Positions 33,028 through 44,000 of a DNA stretch of 64,000 nt are shown here, piece after piece (positions within the stretch are counted from its first letter, which is position 1; each line of letters begins with the position of its first letter). Source of the stretch: Acanthaster planci (taxonomy: Eukaryota; Echinodermata; Asteroidea; Valvatida; Acanthasteridae); assembly GCF_001949145.1 (NCBI RefSeq), contig NW_019091368.1, forward strand, positions 2,334,582-2,398,581, given 5' to 3'. A model generated the notes under the pieces. That model worked only from the letters and a program-made list of their open reading frames with translations, ran no database searches and was not told the DNA's origin. The position numbers and the translations under genes were made by a program.

Positions 33028-36000
33028 CTGAAGGAAAAGCAGGCAACTGACCACATTAAACAGAATACCAACATCGCTGACCTTGTTGTGAAGTGTATGT
33101 CATTACACTGACATGATAGACCTGGTAACGTAACATGTTTATGGAGATTTCCTAACCAAGGGGCAGGTTTGAGCAGTGGCCTAAAATAATGAAAGTTCAC
33201 TCATTATCACCAGAGCAACCGATGGTTCGGACATCTAGTCGACCATGTGGAACCAGGCCCAAAGGCATGGTCACTCAACTGGTTATCAAAAGCCGAGTTT
33301 AACCCTAACAGTCCCGAATACTCCAATTTCAATGCGATTTTACATACACCCTAGGGGGTTAGGGTTAATTTATCAGTACAGACGGGACCATTCACATGAA
33401 AATAACCGTGCAAGATGTCTTTGACCATGAACGCCGAGTAGCAACCAATGGCGAATTGTGAGTGAAGACGAGATTAAAAAAAAAAATACTTTGACCAGGG
33501 TCATTTGATTGAGACGGTACTGCATGTGTGCAGCGGTAAAACTGTACTTAGTAAACTTGTCCAAGGCAGAAAGCTGCTCGAGGTGAAAAGCAACAAAAAA
33601 ATAGTGGGGAAAAGTATTCTTGCTTACCGGCTGTGAAGATACCTTTAATGCTCTGCGTTATGCTCGAGGTCCTCACAATACTTCTCGCACCTGTGAGGAC
33701 AAAGGAAATATCACACTTTGTGAGGACACTAGTTGCTGCTTGATGACGCTGCGGATCTTTAACGGTGTGTCCAAGTTGGCACCATATTGAGGGAGAGATT
33801 TCTCTTATAAGAAAAATCTGGACTGGACTGTGGGGACTTTGGTGAGTCCCCGCACTGTGGGTCCTCACAACAGCTAATGAGCAAAGCGTATGGCCACCAC
33901 AGTTTTAGGACGGTAATGTGTGAGTTGTCGAGGGTTGCCAGCTAGGTGGCTTTGAGCAATGTCCTTGATAAGAAGGCCGCCAGCCGCAGTGCTGTCTGAT
34001 GTGAAGTTCGTGAGCAGTTCTCAGAAGTTTCCACACATGATTAGGTATAAAAGCATGATACAAGTAAATTGAGTAGTAACCCTGCTCAACACGCAAGTGT
34101 TATAAGCTGAAACTCCTGCTTGGTGTAACGAGATCCAACAGCTTAACAATCTCTGATGGCAAAAAGTCTCAAAGTCCCAGCCTACTAGTCACCAAAGAAT
34201 CCAACAGTAGCGAACATTGTCTTAGAAATGAGCGGCTGTGTTGCTCCTGTCGACTGTCCAATGAAACAGGATCCCAAAGACAACTGGAACATAGGCTGCG
34301 TTCAAACTGTGACTCGTCTGAAAATGAGTAGGGTATGCACACCTTGACCATACAAATGGCAAGAGTATGACCTACAGGTGAGCGAGAGCATACTCACACT
34401 CAGCCCAGGTGTATACTCTTTCATCATGTGATCATTCAAAGATGGCAGAAATTAACGTACAAGCAGTGTTTTCCTACATCCGTGAGTACTGAGAGTAAGA
34501 CAGGGGAACGAGGCACGAAGTGTAAGTTTTGTACCCTTTGCAATCCTGATTCAACCTCTGCAAAAATATTAATACCTCTTGCCACGAGGTTCGAACATTC
34601 TTTCTCCCGTGCTATTCTCTGGAGTACCTCCCCTACGTCGTGTGATGCGCCGCCAGCCAATCGGGCTGTGTGCAGCTGCAGGTTCCTGGGCAGGCAGCTC
34701 AGGTGAGAAAATAGACAGGCGGGACTCCTGTCTTGCTGGAGAAAAAAAGGTAAGCACAGAGAAAACACTGACAAAAACTTAAGCAGAAACTGTGGAGAAT
34801 GTCAGAAATTATGCCGGTTTTACATGAGCAAAACAATATGTAGTTGTCTCACAACCATCCGAATTGCATAAACTGAGGTATAAATATAATGGAATTTGTG
34901 CATCTCTAAACAGTCATGTGTTGACAACTGTTCTAGATGTCAGTCAACCGTGTTGCCAAATAGCAAGTATTTACAATCCTGACTTGAACTTGGGCAACTG
35001 TTTAACACTTGCCGGCTCAAACCCTGACAAAGAGTGACTCTGTGAATTTTAACCCTGAACTCCCTTCGCAACATTTACCGGAAAGCTTCCCGAATCCTAA
35101 ACAAGCCATCAACTGCAAGAAAATAATGGAATATTCTAGAGCAATAGGGAGGTTTAGTTGCACGGTCTACGTGAACGCAAACGCAAAAAAAGTGCGGACT
35201 CTTGCTGACGTCATTGCTTCGTGCATATTGTCTTTCACGTATGGGTAGTTTGCACGGACGTTCAACACATAAAACATGGGAAGTTCACGTTGGATCAAAA
35301 CGTGAGAAACTGCAACTTTTTTGGAAGGTTTAAAAATATGCTGTGAACATTCGCTGATATGAAATGGACATCTTTGGAAAGTGAAAAGGTTATGCAATTA
35401 GAATTTTTTCATGCTTGGTTTATGATGACCGATTACACTTCTATTGAAAGATTTCCCGGATGTGATTGATCATTTGTCCTTTTATTCGAGTGTTCATTGG
35501 AAGATGCGGGACGGGCATCTAAACTTTCGAACAGGCATTTGATGCCAGCGCACCCGTGCGTGATAAAAAAATTGTCGCGTTCGCGTTTGCTTAATACGTG
35601 CATCTAAACCTCCCTAACACCCAACATCCAGTCCTACGTGAAGTAGTACTGATTGGCCAGTAGGATGCCAAATTCATAAAAAATACTGCCAAACTTTTCA
35701 AGTCTGGAAGATTTCCAGGGCAGCTTTGATTTCATTGCCTAACTTTCCAGCTCCCATTTGGATTTGCGAAAAACTAAAAATTTACCCTCAGAACAAAAAC
35801 AAAAAAAGCTGGGCCCACAGCTTGTACTCACCTCCACGGTTCTGTTCTTTTGGTCCCAGTAAATGTGTTCTGTGTTGTCCAGCATGTCGTGATAGTAAGA
35901 CCTGAAACCGTCCAGGTTGCCCTTCACGATGTTGCTGACTTTGTTTTTATCCTCCCCAAAGACCATTCTAAAATCCCCTTAAAATGAAAGAAAATTTCAA

Positions 36001-39000
36001 GCACACCCTAAACGCTGAACGACGTAAGTAGACACTTTTGACCAACCATGAAGGAACGGCCTCTACTTTAAAGATGGAAAACGGGATGCTTTCCTTTTTT
36101 TTAATTGGATCTTTACTTTTAGAAAGCAATTTCGAAAGCAAAGCTAGACCTTCAAAGGGTTCCTACAGACTAATCACAGGAGACAATGTGACTTCAGTAG
36201 CATTACAAAATTATATTCTTAAACCTCACGCAGGCCACATTTTGGCAAGTCACAGATCCAAATGAGCCAGTTCGGTGTTCCAACATTGCATTCCCAAATT
36301 GAAGCGTGTCCGAGGTCGTTTGGGAACAGCAATATGTGAGCGCATGCATGGTTTGTTCTTGGAATGGCCTTGACGTTTTGAAATACTGAACTGGCTTGTT
36401 GGTTGAAGAAGTATTTAAGGTGCTTGAGCAACCTGCACGAGAGCATAGTACCACTAGCAGGTATGGCCTCGTATTCTGGTTACCGTGTGTTTCTACACAA
36501 CTACTTTGAGCCAGATGCTCTCAATCAGCGCAGCTGTACTCACAGTTCTTTGCTTTGAGAGACACCATGATTCATGAGAAGCCATCATTTTCCCCTACCT
36601 TGGTACGACAGGCCCGCAATCTTCAAAAACAGCTGCTCCTCCGTGAACGACTCGGGCAGTTGCAGCAGGCTGGCATAGAAGGCACTTTGCAGGTTCCGGC
36701 GTATTGCATTGTACAGTTTTCTGCTACTGCTCCGTTGCACAATGCTGACCTGAAGCAGACAAAAATGAGTCCCCAGTCAGGTATTGACAAGTTTTTCCAA
36801 GGGGGGAACATTACCAGAAAAACACATGGAAACCTAGAAATCGTTGAAAACGAAATTAAAAAAAAAGAAGGCTGGACATTGTTCAACCCTCTTGACCTAT
36901 GACTACTAAAATGCATTTCAAGTGGAATTTCTACTGAAAGACTGGTTCTGATTTTTTTCTCTTCTTTCTCCTGNAGTTGTTCCCATAAAGTCTCACTCAA
37001 TTTGGTAAACTGTGAAATGAACACGAATTTACTGGTGCCATGCAGTGCGCCCTCTACTGAATATACTATTAAGCACCACCTGGAGGAAAAAAACCCAAAC
37101 CCACGAAATTCAACCCCCCCGCCAGATCGGTTTACTTAGTTCAGAGATTTAGAAGTTCACTCTGTGAGCCGACGATTAGTGACTTGAATAAATCCCCCAC
37201 TGTCTTTGTGCTCGTCTTATTTTTCACAGCGTCAGCAGAAACTTGGCCTTTTTAAAAACCAAGCGCAGCATGAGGGGTGTCATGTAATAATGGGTCTAAG
37301 TCACAATTTGTCGGTTGTGAAGTAAATGTATCGAAGTAAGTAAGAGACTGGGTTGGTCGTTTCCGACACACCACACCACGGGATGACCCAACCTGGTAAA
37401 AGGAATTGAAAAGAGGCACTCTTGAGTTACACAACTGTCATCATTTCTCATCCCCGTAATTTTCACCAAGATGTACAAACACTGTGAAATGTCCAGCTCA
37501 GGAACACTGATTAACTCTCGAGGACTGGGATCATCTTACTGGTTTGTGTAGCCTGCCGCTGAGGTAGAGCGTATCCCAGTTGATGAGTTCTTTGATCAGG
37601 CTGGCCCGACTGACAACACCGTACTTGATTAACTGTTGGGTACCAGAAACAAGATCAACTAGGTTCAATAAGTCTTCCTCTGAATTACTTGGCATTGGCT
37701 TGGAAATACACAGGAGTCGATGGCAGTGGCTACAGGCAGTTCCTATAGAGTAGTGTGTAGTTGCAAGCCGCAGCCAAATCGTTTGAACACAGCCTGAGAA
37801 TCCAGCAAACTGTATGGGAAGCGATGGGGTGACAGAGGAGGGAACAAATGCTTTTCACAGGTTTCTTACAGGTGTCAGTTTGTTTCAGAATAATCAAGAC
37901 AAACTGAGCTACAATATTCTTTTTCAGTTCGTATGGTTTGTATGTTAACCTTAACCATCCTACATCCTTCCAAATCCACTGGGAAGTTTTGAGGCATTTT
38001 TCAGTACTGGGTATGGTTGAAGCCAAGCCACAATGCATGGCACAACATGCCCATGAAAAGTTGATGTACAGAGAATGTGGTTAATTCCAGAAATTAGGGG
38101 TTCAAAAGTGTGACATATTCATGCCCCTTTACATCTGACCTTTGTTATTTGATATGGAAATATCACCGAAATTGATTTCAAACTATTACTATTTGTTTGG
38201 CAGGTAAATTGNTGTTGTTCCCATAAAGTCTCACTCAATTTGGTAAACTGTGAAATGAACACGAATTTACCGGTGCCATGCAGTGCGCCCTCTACTGAAT
38301 ATACTATTAAGCACCACCTGGAGGAAAAAAACCCAAACCCACGAAATTCAACCCCCCCGCCAGATCGGTTTACTTAGTTCAGAGATTTAGAAGTTCACTC
38401 TGTGAGCCGACGATTAGTGACTTGAATAAATCCCCCACTGTCTTTGTGCTCGTCTCATTTTTCACAGTGTCAGCAGAAACTTGGCCTTTTTAAAAACCAA
38501 GTGTAGAATGAGGGGTGTTATGTAATAATGTGTCTAAGTCACAATTTGGTGGTGAAGTACATGTATCGAAGTAAAGTAAGAGACTGGGTTGGTCGTTTCT
38601 GACACACCACACCATGGGGGGGACCCAACCTGGTAAAAGGAATTGAAAAGAGACACTCTTGAGTTGTGCAACTTTAAACGCATCACACTCAATGGAAATC
38701 AAGAGCGACTGTCATCATTTCTCATCCCCGTAATTTTCATCAAGATGTACAAACACTGTGAAATGTCCAGCTCAGGAACACTGATTAACTCTCGAGGACT
38801 GGGATCATCTTACTGGTTTGTGTAGCCTGCCGCTGAGGTAGAGCGTATCCCAGTTGATGAGTTCTTTGATCAGGCTGGCCCGACTGACAACACCGTACTT
38901 GATTAACTGTTGGGTACCAGAAACAAGATCAACTAGGTTCAATAAGTCTTCCTCTGAATTACTTGGCATTGGCTTGGAAGTACACAGGAGTCGATGGCAG

Positions 39001-41001
39001 TGGCTACAGGCAGTTCCTATAGAGTAGTGTGTAGTTGCAAGCCGCAGCCAAATCGTTTGAACACAGCCTGAGAATCCAGCAAACTGTATGGGAAGCGGTG
39101 GGGTGACAGAGGAGGGAACAAATGCTTTTCACGGGTTTCTTACAGGTGTCAGTTTGTTTCAGAATAATCAAGACAAATTGAACCACGATATTCTCTTTCC
39201 ATTCGTATGGTTTGTAAGTTAACCTTAACCATCCTACATCCTTCCAAATCCACTGGGAAGTTTTGAGGCATTTTTCAGTACTGGGTATGGTTGAAGCCAA
39301 GCCACAATGCATGGCACAACATGCCCATGAAAAGTTGATGTACAGAGAATGTGGTTAATTCCAGAAATTAGGGGTCCGAAAGTGTGACATTTTCATGTCC
39401 CTGTTACATCTGACCTTTGTAATTTGATGTGGAAATATCACCAAAATTGATTTCAAACAATTACTATTTGTTTGGCAGGTAAATTGCATTAATTCATCAT
39501 TCTTGGAAATTAGAAAATGTGTTCTGAACTTACAAAATCATATGTCAGATGTAACAGGGACATGAAAAAAAAGGACCCCTAATTTCTGGAATTACCCATG
39601 TACCATTGATTTCCTGAAGAATGAAGGTTTTTTGAGGATGCAGGAACATCTTTAGCAAAATGAGTTAAGGTTAATATACACTTGTGTATACTTCACACAA
39701 TGTGAAAGTTTTTAAAATTTAAACAAATACCTGTGTGCTGACTCAAAGTACCGAAAAACTGGGACAAGAGCTAATGACGAGCTACTATGCAAATACACTG
39801 ATGGCCATCTTGGACTAGAATTTACTGATGTCTTGCTTCACCTTAAGTCCTGGAACAAGGAACTAATAGCTGCCTTATACTCACTCTATCTTCACACCGG
39901 ACCAGGGTGTTGAAGTACACAGATGCCCCAATGTTCTCCTGGATGCTGGCAATGTTTCTGGCTCCCAGGAGTCTGAGACCTGAGTAGTGGTCAGGGTTTC
40001 GCCTCAGGTTCTGCTCGTGCCAGTCTGTAGCATTGCCGACCACAAAGATGAAGTCTATCATGTTGTCCTGTGGGAATAATGGAAGAAGAGCAGAGTTAGC
40101 CATCCTGAGAACAAGGTTGTCAAACTGACCATTTAACATGGAAAACTGGAATACTCTGTAGCATTGTAGGGCTTAAGTGCAGACTTGAGTCATTTTTTTT
40201 TTGCTGGATAAAGACTCAGACCTGCTCCACAAAGAATCTGATTCAGTGAATCTCGGACTCAGTCCCAGGACCAGCAGAGTTGGACTTGTATCTGCTTGAC
40301 TCTGACTTGGACAAGTCGGACATAGACTCGAACTGGGAGAATGTGACTCAACTACATCACTGGAATATTACAGCTAAAACCCCATCGGAGGATGTAACAC
40401 TGAGCAGTATTACAGTCCAGTCAATCATCACTCGCTGTGACGTGATGCGAGAGGGAAATTCTTCCTAGGCCATCTTGATCGCAATCCTCTTCTCTTCCTT
40501 ATCTAGCGTTGGGATTCTCACCTCCCCCATGTCACTGAGACCAACATCCTGCTGCATTGTGTTGATGTTACAAGGGTTTTATCTGTGCATCGTTAACAAT
40601 TACCTATGTCTCAGTTGTCCGCAATGACAGGACATACACAAAATCTGATAGGCCTGAACCCCCCCCCAGGAAAAATTCCTAGATCTGCCCCTGTTGTGCA
40701 GCTCAAGATTAAGCTAAAGACGAATTTGGTACCAAAATCTGGAAAGGGCCCACAGGTCGCGACACTAAACATCAATAATACAGAGTGCACCTGAAGCAAC
40801 AACTGCCTATGCGAGCAATGTAACAGACAGGTCCCTTACTACATGTACATGTATGTCGATACTGGTCTATGCTCCCACCTTATCCCTGTTGCCGATTTGT
40901 TTGAAGACGCCAGACCCGTAGGCAAACGCCATCGTCATGTCCCTGGGGAAATTGGACAAGATCCTGGTGAAGAGGAAACGGTTCGTCTGGCTGACTGCCA
41001 T
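32951..41001 (-). CDS. TAMM41: Mitochondrial phosphatidate cytidylyltransferase (CDP-diacylglycerol synthase)
   Basis: Eight minus-strand exons join in frame into 331 residues plus stop: 41001-40879, 40067-39885, 38906-38814 (or its duplicate 37632-37540), 36749-36599, 35977-35832, 34735-34576, 33690-33628 and 33027-32951. The length is close to vertebrate TAMM41. TAMM41/Tam41 converts phosphatidate and CTP to CDP-diacylglycerol on the matrix side of the mitochondrial inner membrane, the first step toward cardiolipin. Family hallmarks visible are AFAYGSGVFKQ (nucleotidyltransferase GSG loop, residues 26-35), DNMIDFIFVV (acidic metal-site region, 42-51), LIKYGVVSRASLIKELINW (103-121), LQLPESFTEEQLFLKIAGLS (162-181), FGEDKNKV and SSITQSIKGIFTAG. 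All splice sites are GT-AG and all phases agree. The ATG codon lies two bases inside an exon whose acceptor (ccacag, ending at 41004) follows a strong pyrimidine tract, so an upstream exon exists, either 5' UTR or extra N-terminal coding sequence. Exon 3 is duplicated, probably by assembly. Confidence 0.95.
33028..33627 (-). other. TAMM41 intron 7
   Basis: A 600-base intron. It contains a 70-base module with TTAACCCTAAC ends (33299-33368). Confidence 0.7.
33299..33368. repeat. 70-base module with TTAACCCTAAC/GTTAGGGTTAA ends
   Basis: Terminal 11-base perfect inverted repeats enclose agtcccgaatactcc and attttacatacacccta. The interior is shared with 51692-51761 and 53723-53792, so it is a dispersed family and not just telomere-like sequence. 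Confidence 0.65.
33628..33690 (-). CDS. TAMM41: TAMM41 exon 7
   Basis: A 63-base exon encoding ARSIVRTSSITQSIKGIFTA, with split Gly codons at both ends. SSITQSIKGIFTAG is one of the most conserved family signatures. Confidence 0.95.
33691..34575 (-). other. TAMM41 intron 6
   Basis: An 885-base intron with a SINE-like fragment near 33946 (tggctttgagcaatgtcctt) and aatccaacag motifs near 34130 and 34200 that match the left edge of the window. Confidence 0.6.
34576..34735 (-). CDS. TAMM41: TAMM41 exon 6
   Basis: The acceptor is ttttttctccag and the donor is gtatta. The exon is 160 bases, phase 0 to phase 1. It reads QDRSPACLFSHLSCLPRNLQ and continues to EVLQRIAREKECSNLVARG. This is the more variable part of the family, so only the LP and repeated basic/acidic helix pattern supports the alignment, along with perfect phase. 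Confidence 0.85.
34736..35831 (-). other. TAMM41 intron 5
   Basis: A 1.1-kb phase-0 intron with no recognised repeat. Confidence 0.6.
35832..35977 (-). CDS. TAMM41: TAMM41 exon 5
   Basis: I chose the acceptor cattttaag over a second AG inside the exon because only it gives the conserved GDFRMVFGEDKNKV in frame. The exon continues through VSNIVKGNLDGFRSYYHDML to TVE and the donor gtgagt. Confidence 0.9.
35978..36598 (-). other. TAMM41 intron 4
   Basis: A 621-base phase-1 intron with nothing recognised. Confidence 0.6.
36599..36749 (-). CDS. TAMM41: TAMM41 exon 4
   Basis: The acceptor is tctgcttcag and the donor is gtaggg. The exon is 151 bases, phase 0 to phase 1. It includes YNAIRRNLQSAFYASLLQLP and ESFTEEQLFLKIAGLSYQ, both strongly family-like. 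Confidence 0.95.
36750..37539 (-). other. TAMM41 intronic sequence with single-N join
   Basis: Intron sequence between exon 4 and the nearer exon-3 copy. A single N at 36974 marks the left edge of a duplicated block. Everything from 36975 to 38211 reappears at 38213 to about 39480. Confidence 0.6.
36975..38211. repeat. Duplicated ~1.24-kb block, copy 1 (between single-N joins)
   Basis: The block begins at the N at 36974 (gttgttcccataaagtctca) and ends at the N at 38212 (ggcaggtaaattg). It matches 38213 to about 39487 closely, with scattered substitutions and a ~34-base indel near 37427/38666. It carries an identical copy of TAMM41 exon 3. Placement between two single-N contig joins makes an allelic (haplotig) duplication more likely than a true tandem duplication. 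Confidence 0.85.
37540..37632 (-). CDS. TAMM41: TAMM41 exon 3, duplicate copy
   Basis: This 93-base segment is identical to 38814-38906 and has the same splice sites. Including both copies would keep the frame but repeat 31 residues. The family has one, so one copy is probably an assembly duplicate. Confidence 0.7.
38213..39487. repeat. Duplicated ~1.27-kb block, copy 2
   Basis: Partner of 36975-38211. After caggtaaattg this copy continues uninterrupted into the sequence leading to exon 2, so it is the copy physically joined to the 5' part of TAMM41. Confidence 0.85.
38814..38906 (-). CDS. TAMM41: TAMM41 exon 3
   Basis: The acceptor is gggtacccaacag and the donor is gtaaga. The exon is 93 bases, phase 0 to phase 0, reading LIKYGVVSRASLIKELINWD then TLYLSGRLHKP. 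It follows CEDR of exon 2 to give the conserved R-LIKYGV junction. Confidence 0.92.
38907..39884 (-). other. TAMM41 intron 2
   Basis: A phase-0 intron of about 1 kb. Its lower part belongs to the duplicated block. The rest is AT-rich and unremarkable. Confidence 0.6.
39885..40067 (-). CDS. TAMM41: TAMM41 exon 2
   Basis: The acceptor is ttcccacag and the donor is gtgagt. The exon is 183 bases, phase 0 throughout. It encodes DNMIDFIFVVGNATDWHEQN and then LLGARNIASIQENIGASVYF with NTLVRCEDR. These are the acidic substrate and metal region and the conserved GA-VYFN segment. Confidence 0.96.
40068..40878 (-). other. TAMM41 intron 1 (between coding exons 1 and 2)
   Basis: An 811-base phase-0 intron with no recognised element. 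Confidence 0.6.
40879..41001 (-). CDS. TAMM41: TAMM41 first recognised coding exon
   Basis: From ATG it reads MAVSQTNRFLFTRILSNFPR then DMTMAFAYGSGVFKQIGNRDK, with donor gtgggag. The GSG loop is the nucleotidyltransferase signature. The exon itself probably starts at 41003, because ttcctttttttcataccacag precedes GTATG on the minus strand. Confidence 0.92.
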
Positions 41002-41003
41002 AC

Positions 41004-44000
41004 CTGTGGTATGAAAAAAAGGAACACATTTCCACGCTCCGCGATTGTGCCGAGAGCAAATCCAAGGAAAGCTGTGATTTCTTCTGGCTCTGTCCTATTA
41101 GCGGATTTGCACCTTGGCTGATCTGATGTACTATCACATGATTTGTCATGAATGCATGTCACAACTGAGGGACCATACAGCCATTAGTTCACAGTACAGA
41201 AATGGATTTGCACCATCATTTTTAAATAGATCAAGTTGAAGAGAAAATTTTTAGCCACTCCCCAACTGCAGAGTGGATAGCCTGCAAGATGCTGTGGGAT
41301 TTTCAGTCACTTATCTGTCTGTATATGAACAATTGACTTGCAGAAATAAATTTGAATTTGTACGATTGGACAAATGAAAGCACTGTACACCGCACCTGCA
41401 TGATCGAACAGTATGTTGTGCAATGAAACAAAAGCTGGGCATGATCAATCCACCTGTACAAGCCCTTGATCACTGTATGCCTGAAGGCGATCTACAAAAC
41501 ACATCCAACACCAACAGTAATTACTTTTACAGCCTGCAATACAGTTAATCACAATTTTCAACATTTGAGAGATTTCTACATGGTCTAATCCTAGTAACTG
41601 GGACTACACTAGGAAGTACAAGTTTGTCAAAGGCAAAGCCTCGGCCGTACTAGCCTTTGACCAAAATGTTGTTGGAACTTGTTTGTTGCTTTGAAAGCAG
41701 TCTCCATACAGAAAACACCACATATCTTTTGACAACTGTTGTCAAAAGAAACTCTTCCACATTAACTCTGGACCTACGTTTTTAAAAACTTCACCTGGAG
41801 GAGAAAACAAGGAGTATGACCTGTCTTACTACCCCTGTCTTACCGCTTGTTTACCTCCACTGATGCGAACTGTATGCACGTGTGCAGAACCTGAATAGCG
41901 CCCTCTCACGAAAATATTTGATCTCGTATCAACATAATCATCCGTATCTTGTTTGCACGTCGGGCAAACAGTGGAAACCGAATAATTATGTAAGCGCCCA
42001 CAAAATGGGAAGAAATGTAGCTTGCAAGCTGTTGAACGCCACAGGTGGATCACCCTCCACTTAAAAGGATCCGAACAAAGACGAACGTCATGCCACAGGA
42101 GGGCAGTATGCATTTCGTGAGCGAAATTAGACTTGCATGAGTTTGTCTTGTATACAAAATAAGACCCATCATAGTTAATGCCTTTTAGGGTGCACCGCAG
42201 TAAATCAATTCACATAGACAGCAATGATCCCCATACTTCACAAATATTTAAAATATACTCACAACTCTTACAGGTGTAAAGGCTGCACTGAAAAACGATG
42301 TTCGACATGTCCTCTTTCATTTTCCTTTCAATTTTTAGTGGGTTGACCAATGAATTTTCGAGAAGTTGTCACCCAAAGCAGACCACCCCTAAAATGAAGG
42401 AAATTTCACAGCCCAGGAACAGTAGCCATTTTGCAAATGCATCCCTCTGCAAAATGGCTCAAATAATGCCACTTTCGGGCCCGATTGCATCCAAATTGCT
42501 CAGAAGTGGAAGCCGCTGAGTCCGTATCGGGGCTAGAGGTTCAGTGCCATATTTCTTCAAGTTCAATTCTCCTGTCCCATGGCTCTCAGGATCCTCTAAT
42601 ATAGACTATTTTGAGAGTATAACTTTTATTAATTAATGAGCTCGACGAACACATTTCTGGCTTATTTGTGGGCGCACCCTTCAACCTTTTTAACCTTAGC
42701 TGGGGGGGGGCAATGTGAAAGGGACTAGGAGAGAGATAATTTATCCCCCACACAGAATACGTTGCTCTGCTCCTTGAAAATGTTGCTCCTCTAGTTTGAT
42801 TGATTCTTAATTCTTAATTGCCATCTGAAGTTAGTCCTAGTGGCACGAAGTTCCAGACTGATGAATTGTACTTGTATGCATGTATACAAAAGCACGCCCG
42901 TAAATTCAGTTGTCTACATTTTTCTGCGTGTGTATTTTTTCGTGTGTTCCTATATATTTTGATTTGAACAGTTCTCAAACGAGTTCCTCCTGTTCATTTT
43001 TTTTCATAAAATAGCACCAAAATTAGGAAACAAGTGGCATTATCCTAAATTTCTGTTTATCTGCGAAAGGAGTGTGTGACTGCCTATCATGACAATCTAG
43101 TTAGGAGAAGTCAGGTCAGTGGACTATTTAAGTACATGCAGAGATGCCGTTTTTAGAAATAAGCTTTATTTCACGAACTAGGAAGTTTTTCAGATTGTCC
43201 ATATCCAAAAATTATCATGCTAATCTTACTCCGGTCAAAGCAAAAATGTTTACGTAAAAAAATTGATGACCTAAATATGTCCCATTTATCTGAATGCACT
43301 GGGAAATTGGGACAGTGAAATGGGATGTGAGACACCGAAAAAATGATGTAATCAAATCAGACAAAACGTATTTCCATTGTTAACATGTAAAACTCACAAA
43401 ATGGGTCTTACTACAAGTTTAAAGCTCACATTCCTTGCACGCAAAGGCCTCAGTTCAGTTGTAAGACCAAGAATAGCCCCGTGCGAGATTCGAGAACCTC
43501 AAGATCCATGGAAACATTAAAGACAGGTCAATCATACCCTGCACTCCGTACACTAATTAAAGAGCGTCCTCAACGGCCATCCAAATTCAGTCACCTCAAA
43601 CGCCAAACAAAAGTCATTTGGGACGGAGGGCACGCAAAGCCGTAGGACATGACACATGTCAACAAAAATTCAAAAAGGGAAAACTAAACTCGGTCTTATC
43701 TTATTTAAAAACATGTGCTGAAGTGTTGGTGGACCAACAAAAGAGTGAGAGGTAATTTGTGTAGAGGAAATCAAAACTGCGTGTTGTCATGGTCTTCTGT
43801 TTCTGTTACCATGGGAATTATTTTGATGGCTAATTGCGAGAAAAAGCAAGCTGAAAATGCCGCTCTGCAGGACCTGTCATGGCATACTAAGGTCCCCATG
43901 TTTGACTTTCTGAGACATCACCAGCTTTCCGGTGATATCACATTAGTTGTTCCCCCTCTGCTTTGAAAATACAACTCGAGAAAGACGACAGAAAACATTG

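Noticed and set aside
33299-33368. Interstitial telomere repeat
   Set aside because: Only one to two TTAGGG-like units are present at each end, and the interior is shared with non-telomeric copies. A small dispersed module explains it better.
37540-38906. Genuine exon duplication or a second TAMM41 paralogue
   Set aside because: The two exon copies are identical, only this one exon is duplicated, and the block ends exactly at single-N joins. An allelic assembly duplicate is simpler.
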